From: Nocardioides marmotae
GTDB lineage: Bacteria; Actinomycetota; Actinomycetes; Propionibacteriales; Nocardioidaceae
DNA length: 64,000 nucleotides
Assembly (NCBI RefSeq): GCF_013177455.1
Contig: NZ_CP053660.1
Coordinates: forward strand, 2,356,001 to 2,420,000
Direction: 5' to 3'
Numbering within the stretch: the stretch's first letter is position 1; the number at the start of each line of letters is the position of its first letter. This document shows positions 33,071 to 42,860 of the stretch, piece after piece. The translations under genes were made by a program, and so were the position numbers. The notes under the pieces are model-generated. The model had not been told where the DNA came from. It saw only the letters and a program-made list of their open reading frames with translations, and did not search any database.

Positions 33071-33643
33071 CTACCGGTTACGGACCTCGCCCACGATGCC
33101 GACGAGGGTGCTCCGGCTGACCTCGCCCAACACTCGGGCGGCAACAAGCCCCTCCTCGTCGAGGACCACGGTCGTAGGCACCGACTGGACCGGCAAGGTA
33201 CCGGCGAACGCGAGAAGGGTGTCCCCGTCGTCGACAATGCTCGGGTACGGGATGGAGAACTCGCGAACGAACGCCCGCGCGTTGTCCACGCTGCTCTCGC
33301 GCAGGTTCACGCCGAGAAACTGGACGTCGTCCCCTGCCAGGTCTGCCGCGGCATCCGCCAGCGCTGGCGCCTCGGCACGGCACGGTCCGCACCACGACCC
33401 CCAGACGTTGACGACGACGATCTTGCCGGCGAAGTCAGACAGAGCGAGTTCATCACCGTCCAACGTGTCACCGGAGAGATCCCCGGGGCGCTCGCGGTCT
33501 CCCTTCGACAACACCTGCACCACGCCGTCGCCGGCAACGAAGCCTTTGCCGCCGGTCCCGGACACCGTTCCGAAGCCGCCGCAGGCCGTGAGGGCGACCA
33601 AGCTCAGGGGCAATAGGGCTGCCTGACGTGCCCGACGACTCAT
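33071..33643 (-). CDS. TlpA/ResA-like thioredoxin-fold lipoprotein
   Basis: 190 residues. Lipoprotein signal (LLPLSLVALTACGG; lipobox LTAC). A thioredoxin fold follows with the active-site WGSWCGPCRAEAPAL (CxxC near residue 86) and the cis-proline segment QSVPTTVVLDEEG. Such proteins reduce disulfides outside the membrane, classically apocytochrome c haem sites. No cytochrome maturation gene is nearby. Here it may serve the disulfide-rich secreted proteins or the transfer apparatus of the element. Confidence 0.9.
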   Translation of the reverse strand: MSRRARQAALLPLSLVALTACGGFGTVSGTGGKGFVAGDGVVQVLSKGDRERPGDLSGDTLDGDELALSDFAGKIVVVNVWGSWCGPCRAEAPALADAAADLAGDDVQFLGVNLRESSVDNARAFVREFSIPYPSIVDDGDTLLAFAGTLPVQSVPTTVVLDEEGLVAARVLGEVSRSTLVGIVGEVRNR

Positions 33644-33812
33644 GGACCGAGACTAATCCGATCTCGGGCTGGCCGGGGAGCGCTCCCTGAGAGGAGGCAG
33701 GCTCGAAAACTCCGAACCGAGTGATGATGCCTCCCTGCCATGCGTGGAACTAAACAGATTCCATCTGATTCTCCCAGTCTTCAGCTCCCGTGGCGCGGTT
33801 CGCGTGCCCCGC

Positions 33813-34313
33813 TTATGGCTCGAGTGCGCGCCTACTTCCTTGAGTGGACGACTCGTACCGCGGGTCCTCATGGTGCTGGCCGGGAGCACAACGGTGACCG
33901 ATCTGCTCACGGATCCGCTGGAGGACTGGGTCTAGGCGGAGCTCGCGCCAGTCCTCGATGTCGCGCGGGGTGATCGCGAAGCCCGCGAGGTAGCGCTCGC
34001 ACGCGACCGCGGCGATGTCGTGGCACAGGTGCGGGTGCAAGGGCCAGCACTCGGGGACCACTGGAGTGGCGAGCCCCCACAGCAGCTCGTGATTGATCCA
34101 GCCCACGACGTCGCCGATCCAGGGCCAGAGTTCGGCTTGCAGGTCCGGGCCGCAGGTGCCGGGATCCCAGGGGCGGGGTAGCGAGGCAACCTGTCGCAGG
34201 GAGAGTTCGTCGGTCGGGGGCCGGAGGCTGACGACGTGTAGCGCGGTGATCGCGTCGCGGACGATGTCAGGTGGGAGGGGGAAGGGCTCCACGGCGTACG
34301 GCGGTCCGCTCAC
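33813..34313 (-). CDS. Hypothetical protein at the end of the transfer operon
   Basis: 166 residues from GTG 34313, overlapping the coupling-protein stop as GTGA. Soluble, Trp/Pro-rich (LPRPWDPGTCGPDLQAELW; WPLHPHLCHDIAAVACERY), without signal or membrane segments. The pattern 'W.eLrldP....I..Q' near the end is seen in small proteins that follow T4CP genes in actinobacterial elements. No domain recognised. Confidence 0.6.
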   Translation of the reverse strand: MSGPPYAVEPFPLPPDIVRDAITALHVVSLRPPTDELSLRQVASLPRPWDPGTCGPDLQAELWPWIGDVVGWINHELLWGLATPVVPECWPLHPHLCHDIAAVACERYLAGFAITPRDIEDWRELRLDPVLQRIREQIGHRCAPGQHHEDPRYESSTQGSRRALEP

Positions 34314-35914
34314 GAGGCCGACCCCTGCCGCAGTGTTGCTCTGGTCTCTGCCTGCCTGGCCCGGAGTTCGCGCCCCCGTCGGCCGTCGATACATCTGCGA
34401 AACCGCAGGATGATCGGATCGCCGGACTCGGCCAACAGGAGTGCCCGCCGAGTAGGGATACGCCGGATCTCAGCCGCCTCCAGGACCGGGCGGCGCACCT
34501 TCGCCCAGGAGCGTTCCGAAGCGGGGTTCCACCACCCACCGCGGGCCGAGTAACGCACCTCTGAATGCCAGCGTTGTCCGATCAGGTCCGACAACTCCTG
34601 GTAGAAGCGACTGTCCTTGCCGCCCCCGAAGGCGACGAGGTTGTTGGACAGCCCGAGGAGGGTCCGGGCCCCTTCCTCACCGAATGACATGACCAGTTGC
34701 CGCCAGGTCTGGGCAGCGACAATGAAGCACAGCCCGAGCGCGCGCTCGTTGGCCATCCGGGTGAGCAGCGTGGGAATCGGCGCCGTGGAGGGAAGCTCGT
34801 CCAGACACGCGAGGAAGGGCGGACACAGTCGGCCCTGCGGCGACCGCTCCCCCAGCTGCTTCGCCAGGTCCAGGACATGCTCGGCCACAGCCGTCATGAG
34901 CGGAGCCGCGGAGGAGTAGGGGTCATCGCGACCGAGGAGGTAGATGGTCCCACCCGCGCGCAGTACCGCCCTCAGATCTGTTGCCGGACGCCCCGGCCCC
35001 GGCACGCACCGGCGCCGGATGGATGACTGGAAGAACAGCCCCATCGCCTGCTGCACCGTGGTCACCGTGTTGCTCGCCGTACGTTCGTCACCGCGCAGTG
35101 CCCCCCGGAGAAGGCCGTCCCAGAAGAGCTCCGCCTCGGGGTGGGTCCGCAGGATCTCCTCGGCGTCGCGGTAGGACTGCGGGTCGGCCACCCAACGGAG
35201 GACGTCGTCGAGCGTCGCCCCGGCCAGGGCCGCAGCGTGGAAGTAGGCCTGGAGCACCTTGGCGCACTCGCCGGCGTAGAACCTCGACGCGTCGTCCCCG
35301 CTGGCCCGGTGTGCGCTCTCACCTCCCGCCGAGAATGCCTTCGCTCGCCGCTCGGCCACCCGAGCATCTGCACACCCGTCGATCGGGTCCCACGTCAACG
35401 GCGGTACTCCTCCCGCAGCTCCGAACGGGTCCAGGACGACGACCGGACGACCGCCATCTCCCCGACTGCCCAGGGTGAGGAAGAGGTCCTCCGGCTTGGT
35501 GAGCGTGACCAGTGCAGCCCCCGGCGCATCCAACAAGGCCGGGGCGAGGAGATCGAGGGTCTTGCCAGAGCCCTGCGGCCCGATGACACACGTGGTCCGG
35601 TCGTACGGCGCCCACAGGTCGCTGCGCACCGACGATCCGCACCGGCCCATTCGCCAGCCGCTGGCGGCACTGCCTGCGGCTGACCGACGTGACAGGTCTG
35701 GTCGGATCTCGGCGCGACGCCTCCTCAATGCTCGACTGCCGAGCTGCCCGACGGCCCGGCCAGGGGACGCCATTCCGGGCCGGACTCGGCGCGCCTGCCA
35801 CCCGAGGAGGACGGCGGCCGCTGCGCCTAGCAGGGCGACGCCGACCGCCCAGCCGATCATGTCGGTCGAGAACGAGGGACTGCTGGCCGGCAGCGCCGCG
35901 AGCACGCTGCTCAC
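34310..35914 (-). CDS. Type IV coupling protein (VirD4/TraG-like ATPase)
   Basis: 534 residues from GTG 35914, overlapping the upstream stop as GTGA. One N-terminal membrane helix (IGWAVGVALLGAAAAVLLGW), Walker A as VIGPQGSGKT near residue 112, Walker B as FLACLDELPST near residue 345, and the GLCFIVAAQTWRQL segment typical of VirD4. It pumps the relaxase-DNA complex to the secretion channel at the membrane. No intact relaxase is encoded in this window, so the cognate substrate is missing or supplied in trans. Confidence 0.92.
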   Translation of the reverse strand: MSSVLAALPASSPSFSTDMIGWAVGVALLGAAAAVLLGWQARRVRPGMASPGRAVGQLGSRALRRRRAEIRPDLSRRSAAGSAASGWRMGRCGSSVRSDLWAPYDRTTCVIGPQGSGKTLDLLAPALLDAPGAALVTLTKPEDLFLTLGSRGDGGRPVVVLDPFGAAGGVPPLTWDPIDGCADARVAERRAKAFSAGGESAHRASGDDASRFYAGECAKVLQAYFHAAALAGATLDDVLRWVADPQSYRDAEEILRTHPEAELFWDGLLRGALRGDERTASNTVTTVQQAMGLFFQSSIRRRCVPGPGRPATDLRAVLRAGGTIYLLGRDDPYSSAAPLMTAVAEHVLDLAKQLGERSPQGRLCPPFLACLDELPSTAPIPTLLTRMANERALGLCFIVAAQTWRQLVMSFGEEGARTLLGLSNNLVAFGGGKDSRFYQELSDLIGQRWHSEVRYSARGGWWNPASERSWAKVRRPVLEAAEIRRIPTRRALLLAESGDPIILRFRRCIDGRRGRELRARQAETRATLRQGSAS

Positions 35915-37710
35915 CGCCGCGATCCGAGACGTCGACTCAGCTGCGGAGCCGCGCGGAAGGTCGCGACCACAGCGTCGTGGTCGGAGTTCAAGGGTCGGGT
36001 CTGCTGGGTGGCTGCTCGCAGGGCGCTGGGCTGGAAGAAGACGTAGTCGATCGCGCCGCCACCGTCGGTGGTGCTGACCTCGCCGAGCTCCTCCATCGTC
36101 GACCGCATTCCGATGGCCCCGAGCATCACCCGCGGACCCCACGGGTCGTTGGCGGCGAACTGTGAATTGAAGTCGCCCGCCAGGAGGACGGGCCCGTGTG
36201 TCGAGAGGGCCTCGACGAGCACCTGTAGGCGCCGCATGCCCTCGGCGTAGAGCTGCCGGCGGACGACCCGCTGGGGACCGAACCTGGCCGGGTTGATCAT
36301 GTGGTGGACCGAGACGACCGCAGCCCGGTTCCCCGCGGCGCTCTGCAACACGACCCAGGTGGCCGACCGTCCAGCGTCCCAACGCTGCGGTCCGTGGTCG
36401 ACCAAGCGCAGTCGTCCGGCGTCGACCTCGGTCCACCGGGCGGTGCGCCACAGCACCGCCGTCGACCGGGTCTGGTTCGCCGGCGCCGTGGCAGGGGCGC
36501 GGAAGAAGCTGTAGCCGGGAACGGCCAGGGCGGAGTCAGTGCGGTTCGCAACCTCGTTGAGAGTGACGAAGTCCGGGGCTGCTGCGGTGATGGCCGCGAG
36601 GTCGGTGCGAAAGGCCCGGGGTGACAAGGCGACCTTGAGGTTGGCATGCGCAAGCACCACGTCACCCAAGGCGGCGCCAGGCGGATCGGCCAGAAACGTC
36701 AGGGGGTCGACGGTCCTGCCACCGACCTCAACCGTGAAGTGGAGGTGGCAGCCGGTGGACCATCCGTCACTGCCGACGCTGCCGATGACCTGGCCCGTCC
36801 TCACGCGGTCCCCGACACGGACCGACAGTCCCCTGGCGTACATGTGGCCGTATCGAGTCTCGATGCTGCTGGACCGGTCCTCGGAGCCGGACGCTTGACC
36901 GTGGTCGACGATGATCTGGTGGCCGTAGACGGGATCGGGGCCCGCCTTCACCACGACGCCTGCGGAGGCGGCTCGAAACGGCGTTGAGCACGGGCCGCCG
37001 TAGTCGACACCATCGTGGAAGCTCGGCTCGCCGGTGACCGGGTTGTTCCTGGGGCCGTAGGGGCTGGTCACCGGCGCGGCCTCCAGCGGCGCGACCCACA
37101 CACTCCCGGAGTCGGCGGGCGAAGGGCAGTCGGCCGCGGTTGTTTCGAAAACGGATTGACCACTGGGCACGGCCAACGCGTCACCGCCGGGGGCGACGTT
37201 GATGTGGACGTGGTCGAAGTGGTTCGCGGTGGCGGAGCCCCGATCGTCCATCGCGCGCCAGCCCTCGGCCGCGCGTGCGGTCGACCAGATCCTCTGCCGC
37301 CAGATGACGTAGTCGACCCCGAGCTGACCGGCATGGCTCCTGGCGTGGGCAGCGAGCGCGTCGCCCTGCGCCGTGCCGGCAGGTGTCAGGGGAACCATGA
37401 AGTCAGCTGCCCGACCCGCCGGATGACCGTCGGGGTCGGTGGCGCTGGGGCGGTAGCCGCCGACGGTTTCGATGCCGAACATCGGGGCCAGCACGCCGAC
37501 CAGGGTGAGCAGCCGGGGCGTCACCGGACCGAGGTCGTACCCCGACGCCTGGCTGTCGGACGGACCTGGGGCAGCTGGGGCGTCGGCAGGCACGGTCGTG
37601 TCGCACCCCGGTCCGCTCACCGACGCGGCGCCGAGCACCAGGAGCAAGCCCGGAAGCAGCAGGAGGTAGACGCCCCCCAGGCCGATGACGTAGCGACGCA
37701 TGATCCTCAC
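35911..37710 (-). CDS. Fusion: peptidase-like domain, M23 endopeptidase and endonuclease/exonuclease/phosphatase
   Basis: 599 residues from GTG 37710 (GTGA overlap); ATG 37701 is an alternative. A signal-anchor (VIGLGGVYLLLLPGLLLVLG) is followed by three domains. Residues ~60-175: a domain with HFDHVHINVAPGG, as in ARB_07466-like putative peptidases. Residues ~205-345: M23 zinc endopeptidase with FHDGVDYGGP and HLHF. Residues ~355-590: an EEP domain with LNEVANRT, LLAGDFNSQF and LNSDHDAVV. The first two would cut peptidoglycan for the transfer channel. The EEP domain, fused outside the membrane, could hydrolyse DNA or lipid phosphodiesters. The fusion is unusual. Confidence 0.85.
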   Translation of the reverse strand: MRIMRRYVIGLGGVYLLLLPGLLLVLGAASVSGPGCDTTVPADAPAAPGPSDSQASGYDLGPVTPRLLTLVGVLAPMFGIETVGGYRPSATDPDGHPAGRAADFMVPLTPAGTAQGDALAAHARSHAGQLGVDYVIWRQRIWSTARAAEGWRAMDDRGSATANHFDHVHINVAPGGDALAVPSGQSVFETTAADCPSPADSGSVWVAPLEAAPVTSPYGPRNNPVTGEPSFHDGVDYGGPCSTPFRAASAGVVVKAGPDPVYGHQIIVDHGQASGSEDRSSSIETRYGHMYARGLSVRVGDRVRTGQVIGSVGSDGWSTGCHLHFTVEVGGRTVDPLTFLADPPGAALGDVVLAHANLKVALSPRAFRTDLAAITAAAPDFVTLNEVANRTDSALAVPGYSFFRAPATAPANQTRSTAVLWRTARWTEVDAGRLRLVDHGPQRWDAGRSATWVVLQSAAGNRAAVVSVHHMINPARFGPQRVVRRQLYAEGMRRLQVLVEALSTHGPVLLAGDFNSQFAANDPWGPRVMLGAIGMRSTMEELGEVSTTDGGGAIDYVFFQPSALRAATQQTRPLNSDHDAVVATFRAAPQLSRRLGSRR

Positions 37711-39212
37711 CCAGCCACGGCGTCGTTGGTGTAGGTCAGACGCTGCTCGAGCGGGGTCAGGAGGGTCTGGACCTTGAACTTGCGATCGCCCACGAGCCAG
37801 AGCGCACGGCCCTTCTCCTGCATGGCCCAGCCGGTGACGACGTCCTGTTGCATGCGGGTCAGCCCAAGGAGGTTCCCGAGTTCGCTCGCCACCTCGCCGT
37901 CTTGCCCCATCAGCACTCGGATGTCGGAGAGGTGGAGAAGGTCTCGGGCGATCTGGGCAGCCTGGCTACCGCTGTCTCCGGCAGAGAGCGGGTCGGAGGG
38001 CTTGTGGTACGTCACGACCTGCACGTCGCCGTCTCGTCGTGACAGGCGGAGGTTGGCGTCCAACGACATGACGGCATCCAGGCTGAGACGGGTCTGCAGC
38101 CACGCCTCATCACGAAGCACGATGCGGTGATCCCCCGGCCCTGCCAGCTCCCGCATGGCCTGGCCCCAGGAGTTGAGACACATCAGGGCGATGCCCACCG
38201 CTGCCTGGTTGCCCGTGTCGTGCAGCGCTCGCAGCGAGAGCGTCTGGATAGGCGCACGCCAGTCCGGGTGCACGGTGGACGGGCCGTCGAACATGCCGCG
38301 TAGCGAGCCGTCGCACAGCGCCCCCAGGGCGTCACGCAGGAGTCGGGTGTCATCGAGGAAGTGCTGCCGGTCTGCATGCCGGGTGTCCCGCACCAGGCTC
38401 GAAGTCGGACCGTCGAGCACCGCCCATACCTCCGGCACCGTGACCGGTGCCAGCTGCGTAGCCCCCTGCTCCCAACCGACCAGCTCACGAAGGACGCGCG
38501 TCAGGACCCGTTCCTCGGTCGGCCCGAAGGGGACGGCCTGCGAGCCGGCCAGTCCGCGGAGCAGGGTCAGCCAGCGGCCGGTGATCACCGTGACGCGGCG
38601 CCGCTGCTCGGCGGCGTCCAGGTTGCTCCAACCATCACCCAGCGGCCCGACATCGAGCGGGTTGACCCGACCGGTCAGACCCGGGCCGATGCGAAAGGGC
38701 TCGACACCCAACGCTCGCGAGAGACCCTCGTACTCGTCCTTGACATCCCCCAGGACGAGCCCGCGGTAACCGAACCGGACCATGCGCAGGATGAATGCCT
38801 TCACCAACGCCGACTTGCCGCGTCCCGGCTTGCCGAAGATGAAGATGTTCGGGTTCGTCACGGGGATGTCGTCGTCTGCGACCCAGCCCATCGGGTCGCA
38901 GTAGAAGGTCCCGCCCGAGAGTGCGTCGTAGCCCAGCTCGGCACCCCACGGGGGCAGCCCGTCGCCCGGGATGAGTGGCCATACGACCGGGGCTTGATCG
39001 GAGGTCAGCTCGTACGTCGCGACACGACACGGTGTGGGCGCCCAACCGTGCCCGCGCCGACGATGGCCGCGGGGCGGAACCGTCCGAGGGAACAGTGCCT
39101 CTGCGGGGGCCGGTGGAACGCTGATCCGGCCCGGCAGCCTGCCGCCGGCGCTGCTAACCAGGCCGGTGATGTCAGTGGTGTGCTCGTGCGAACCACTTCT
39201 GCGGGTCCTCAT
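37707..39212 (-). CDS. VirB4/TraC-like conjugation ATPase
   Basis: 501 residues from ATG 39212, overlapping the SCO6880-like stop as ATGA. Walker A IFGKPGRGKSALVKAF near residue 127, Walker B region HRIVLRDEAWLQTR, and the RLSRRDGDVQVVTYHKPSD segment found in VirB4 motor domains. The N-terminal VirB4 half is absent; in actinobacterial systems it is supplied by the separate SCO6880-type protein. It energises assembly of the type IV channel at the inner membrane. Confidence 0.9.
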   Translation of the reverse strand: MRTRRSGSHEHTTDITGLVSSAGGRLPGRISVPPAPAEALFPRTVPPRGHRRRGHGWAPTPCRVATYELTSDQAPVVWPLIPGDGLPPWGAELGYDALSGGTFYCDPMGWVADDDIPVTNPNIFIFGKPGRGKSALVKAFILRMVRFGYRGLVLGDVKDEYEGLSRALGVEPFRIGPGLTGRVNPLDVGPLGDGWSNLDAAEQRRRVTVITGRWLTLLRGLAGSQAVPFGPTEERVLTRVLRELVGWEQGATQLAPVTVPEVWAVLDGPTSSLVRDTRHADRQHFLDDTRLLRDALGALCDGSLRGMFDGPSTVHPDWRAPIQTLSLRALHDTGNQAAVGIALMCLNSWGQAMRELAGPGDHRIVLRDEAWLQTRLSLDAVMSLDANLRLSRRDGDVQVVTYHKPSDPLSAGDSGSQAAQIARDLLHLSDIRVLMGQDGEVASELGNLLGLTRMQQDVVTGWAMQEKGRALWLVGDRKFKVQTLLTPLEQRLTYTNDAVAG

Positions 39213-40747
39213 GACCGGCCCCGAGCATCGGGAAGGCCGGATCCGAGCGGCAGTGCCGCGACCGCGAAGGCCGCGTCCTGCGCCCCGTCGAGTGACACCG
39301 GGACGAAGCCGCACATGCGGGCGGCAGCGTCGAGTCGTCGTCCAGCGTCGTGGCTGTCCCACGACGCCGGCACGGTCGTCGTGGCGACGATCCCGACCTT
39401 GACCAGGGACCGGCCGCGCTCGATCTTCTCGTCGGCGTCTCGTAGTCGCGCCGCCGCGCGGCGGTCGCGTGCCCGGTCGTCGCGGCCGATCCTCCGTCGC
39501 AGCTCGGCCCCCATGGCCGCCGAGGTCTCGGAGCGCTCGGTGGTGCGTTGCGCTGCGCGCCGCCCGACCGGGCGCAGCAGGACAGTCATGCTCCTGCGCT
39601 CCCCGGCCTTGTCTGGGACGAGCACGCGGGCGAGCGCACCCATCAAGGCACCGTTGCGGGGCAGCAAGAGGGTCGAGCTGCAGGAGACCCAGTCGCCGTG
39701 GCGGTAGCTGCGCAGCGCGACGGTCGCGCTGGTGGGTCCGGCCGCTGCCCAGACGGTGGCCGCACCTCGCTCGTCCCTCGGCGCAGCGAGCGCGTCGGCA
39801 AGTCCCCCCGCGTCACCGGGCTCGAACCCGCTGCGCACAGCGACTGCCAGTTCCTCACGCGAGAGCCACCGGACCTTCACGCACCCGGTCGCCCCGAGGA
39901 GATACCCTTCGACCTCGGCCAACAGCGGCTGGAGAAGTCGAGCACGGCCCTCGACGCCGCGACCCGACCGACGGGCACCTTTAGCCAGCTGACGATCGGT
40001 GACGACCACGCTCAGGTAGGCCTCATGACGTACCGCTGCGGACGCAGTCAGCGCATTCAACTGCTGGTGAACAGCCGCCGAGAGCTCCGGCTCGTGACTG
40101 TTGACGTGTGTGCGGACCCATGCCTCCCGGTCGGCGCGCGTCTCAGGCGTGGCTCGCACGTGGAGCGCCAGGAGCCGGACGGCGTCACCGCCAGCGACGG
40201 CTTCAAGCAGCGCGGAAAGGCCGGCTCCCATCAGGGCCCGCGACGACTCGTCGCTCAGTCCGATGCCGGGGTGGGTCAGACGCGCGGTCACGGCCCAGGT
40301 GCGCCGGGCGTGGTCCTGCACCAGGGCGAGACCGTGCTCTTGACCGGCGGGGCCGCGCACCGCGTGGACGCTGAGCGTGCTCAGCACCCCGGGGAGGTCC
40401 GCATCGTCCAGATCGAGGTGGTGAGGTGCGTGGTGAGCAGGATCCACCGCCACGTCTCCTGCCGCGATCCGCGGTTGGAACGTCGCCCAGCCGCTCACCA
40501 CTCCCCAGGTGTGCCGGGCGACCACGCCGCACCACTGCCAGGCCGACCAGCCGCGAATCGGAATGCACACCAGGGCGACGGTCGCCAGCCAGGTCGGGAT
40601 CGTCACCAGCAGCGTCGCCCACTCCCCCGTCGCCACCGAGGCCCACGCGGGGGCAGCCCCCAGGACCACTCCCACGAGCTGGGGTCCGGTGAGGCCGAGG
40701 AACCACCCCGGTCGCTCCCGCGCCGCAGTCGCGCCGTACACGGTCAT
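39209..40747 (-). CDS. SCO6880-family conjugation protein (PrgI plus VirB4 N-terminal-like)
   Basis: 512 residues. Two N-terminal membrane segments (LVGVVLGAAPAWASV; LLVTIPTWLATVALVCIPI) precede a large soluble region resembling the non-catalytic half of VirB4, with RPVGRRAAQRTTERSETSAA near the end. In actinobacterial elements this SCO6880 protein pairs with a separate VirB4-type ATPase, encoded next. Overlaps both neighbours by ATGA. Confidence 0.85.
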   Translation of the reverse strand: MTVYGATAARERPGWFLGLTGPQLVGVVLGAAPAWASVATGEWATLLVTIPTWLATVALVCIPIRGWSAWQWCGVVARHTWGVVSGWATFQPRIAAGDVAVDPAHHAPHHLDLDDADLPGVLSTLSVHAVRGPAGQEHGLALVQDHARRTWAVTARLTHPGIGLSDESSRALMGAGLSALLEAVAGGDAVRLLALHVRATPETRADREAWVRTHVNSHEPELSAAVHQQLNALTASAAVRHEAYLSVVVTDRQLAKGARRSGRGVEGRARLLQPLLAEVEGYLLGATGCVKVRWLSREELAVAVRSGFEPGDAGGLADALAAPRDERGAATVWAAAGPTSATVALRSYRHGDWVSCSSTLLLPRNGALMGALARVLVPDKAGERRSMTVLLRPVGRRAAQRTTERSETSAAMGAELRRRIGRDDRARDRRAAARLRDADEKIERGRSLVKVGIVATTTVPASWDSHDAGRRLDAAARMCGFVPVSLDGAQDAAFAVAALPLGSGLPDARGRS

Positions 40748-42066
40748 GCGAGGAACTCCGCGGCCTCAGCTGCCTCGGCCGCGTGGCCCTCCGCCGCGAC
40801 GGTCGACGACTTCCCGCCGGTCCCGCCCGGCAGCGTGGCCGGGTGGCGCGGGCGACGACCGGCGCTGGGTCCCGGAGACGAGGTGTCGTAGTAACCCTGG
40901 TGACCGACACCCGACTGTCCGAGTACATCGACACTCAGCGCCGCGCCCCGCCGACCGGTCTCCGCCACCTGCCGGATGACCGAACCGACCGCAACGCCGG
41001 CGCTCGGGACACCGGACAGCACGCCTCCGAACCGGCCGGACGTGCTCGCGTCGGCCGCGGACTCCGAGCTGCTCCGCCCGTCGGGCGCAGGCTGGGTCGC
41101 GGCAGCCGGATCACCGCCAGAGGCTCGCTGCGTACCGAACAGGCCCGAGATACCCCCGTTCGCAGCCAGGGAGGACCGCATCGTGGCGCCCGAGGCCGTC
41201 CCGGGGTCCACGAACGCAAGAAGCCGAAACAGCGCCATCGGACAAACGCAGGCCACCAGCATGGTCACGCAGCCCACGACGGCCATGCCGATGCTGGACG
41301 TTGCGTCTTCCGTGGCCGTGGTCGCCAGCGATGCTTCGCCGATGCGAACTCCGAGGCCGAGGACCAGCGCGAGCAGTGGGGAGGTGAGGCAGGCGGCCAG
41401 GAACCAGCGCACAGCCGTCCACATCCACCGGCGGGTTCCCTCGCCGAGGGCGCCCGCAGCCGCGATGGGCATGGTTGCGGTCAGCACCAGCAGCGCGGCC
41501 TCGCGCACCAGCATGATCACGAGATAGCCGAAGGACGCCGGGATGAGGACGAACAGTCCACAGATCCCGAGCACCGTGGATTCCACGACTCCGCTGGCCT
41601 TGACCTCCCAACCGGCCCCTGCGGGGAATCCAGCGAAGGCGTCGACACCGACGAGCTGGTCGAGGAGGCCGCTGGCAACGGCGGCGCTGCTGGTGATGAC
41701 TCCTGCCGCGACCACAATCCAGCCGGCCAGGGCGGCGGCGTACTGAGCGACCCCGGCGAGGAGCGTCCCCAACGGCCGGCCATCTCGACGGATCGCGGCG
41801 AGGCCGATCTGGCCCAGTCCGATCAGGAGGGCGACGACCGCCGAGATCCAGAGCGTCGCGCCGTAGAGACCCCGCAGCCCGGGATCGGTGACGTCGGGAG
41901 TGGTGAACCGGTCCAGCAGCTTGAAGACGGTGGTGAGCAGCCAGAGGCTCGCTGACCAGAGCGCCATCATCATCGAGGTGAAGCCGTCCGCGAGTCCTTC
42001 GGAGGCGGCCTCCCCCAGCCAGCTGAACGGGTTCAGGTCGATCAGGGGGACGATCCAACTGCTCAT
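40744..42066 (-). CDS. VirB6/TrbL-like polytopic channel protein
   Basis: 440 residues from ATG 42066. Six to seven membrane helices, e.g. LWISAVVALLIGLGQIGLAA, FGYLVIMLVREAALLVLTAT and TSPLLALVLGLGVRIGEASL, followed by a soluble Ser/Gly/Ala-rich C-terminus of about 120 residues. This layout is that of TrbL/VirB6 proteins that form the inner-membrane channel. Position in the overlapping transfer operon agrees. Confidence 0.85.
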   Translation of the reverse strand: MSSWIVPLIDLNPFSWLGEAASEGLADGFTSMMMALWSASLWLLTTVFKLLDRFTTPDVTDPGLRGLYGATLWISAVVALLIGLGQIGLAAIRRDGRPLGTLLAGVAQYAAALAGWIVVAAGVITSSAAVASGLLDQLVGVDAFAGFPAGAGWEVKASGVVESTVLGICGLFVLIPASFGYLVIMLVREAALLVLTATMPIAAAGALGEGTRRWMWTAVRWFLAACLTSPLLALVLGLGVRIGEASLATTATEDATSSIGMAVVGCVTMLVACVCPMALFRLLAFVDPGTASGATMRSSLAANGGISGLFGTQRASGGDPAAATQPAPDGRSSSESAADASTSGRFGGVLSGVPSAGVAVGSVIRQVAETGRRGAALSVDVLGQSGVGHQGYYDTSSPGPSAGRRPRHPATLPGGTGGKSSTVAAEGHAAEAAEAAEFLA

Positions 42067-42860
42067 CGCGTACCCACCAACCACTGCCAGCCTGCCTCGA
42101 CCGAGGCAGACGAGCCCGGCCAGAGCGACTCCGGTGCCGGCTCCTCGGCACCTGGCGCGATGACCCACCGGCCGCCCATCCAAGTCATCCGCTGACAGTC
42201 GGCTGCAGCGATCTGCCCGGGCGCGACGTCGGGAAGGGCGATGACGAAGTCGACGCACGGGGTGACGGTGTCCCCGGCGTCCGCGCGGTCGCTGAGGCCG
42301 TGACCAACGCGGAAGGCGCCCATGACGGGCTCCACGACGACCCGCAGCTCGGTCCCCTGCGCCGGCTGCCCGCTGCCGGTAAGGATCTCCCCCACAGCCC
42401 GGACCACAGACCACTCATCGGTGGCGGGGCCGCCAGGCGCGATCCACTGCTCTGCCACCAGCTGCGCACGGGGGAGAGACATCCCGGTCAGCACGGTCTG
42501 GTCGAGCTCGACCAGCTGCGCAAGAGCCCCCTCCGGCGTCCGCGGGAACCCGGTCGGCACGTCGCCGGCGCCCATGGCCGTGGCGGCCGGCAACCGAATG
42601 CGCCCCGTCCCTTCGGTCGTGAGCCGGCCTGGCATCGCGGCTGCCAAGTCAGGCTGCGCGCTCGGCCCAGTCGTCGACGGCGCGCTGTCCACCCCGCGGT
42701 CTCTGGACTCCCGAACCCCGTCACCCGCCAGAACCTGCACAACGGTCCAACCCACGGTGGCGACCGCCATGACAGCCGCTGACGCGCCCATGAGCACGAA
42801 CAGGCGAAGTCGGCGGCGGCTCCACGGGGCGGACAGCCCCTGCCCGGCGCGCCGGCGCAT
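42063..42860 (-). CDS. Single-pass membrane transfer protein, unknown role
   Basis: 265 residues from ATG 42860. Basic N-terminus, one helix (LFVLMGASAAVMAVATVGWT) and an extracytoplasmic domain of about 220 residues with paired cysteines (TPCVDFVIAL; AADCQRM). Topology and position correspond to the VirB8/TcpC-like assembly factors of Gram-positive systems. Sequence similarity is too weak to name it. Confidence 0.7.
   Translation of the reverse strand: MRRRAGQGLSAPWSRRRLRLFVLMGASAAVMAVATVGWTVVQVLAGDGVRESRDRGVDSAPSTTGPSAQPDLAAAMPGRLTTEGTGRIRLPAATAMGAGDVPTGFPRTPEGALAQLVELDQTVLTGMSLPRAQLVAEQWIAPGGPATDEWSVVRAVGEILTGSGQPAQGTELRVVVEPVMGAFRVGHGLSDRADAGDTVTPCVDFVIALPDVAPGQIAAADCQRMTWMGGRWVIAPGAEEPAPESLWPGSSASVEAGWQWLVGTR

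Noticed and set aside
32874..33626. Plus-strand frames of 210-250 residues
   Set aside because: They are antisense to the well-supported TlpA-like lipoprotein and have no domain.
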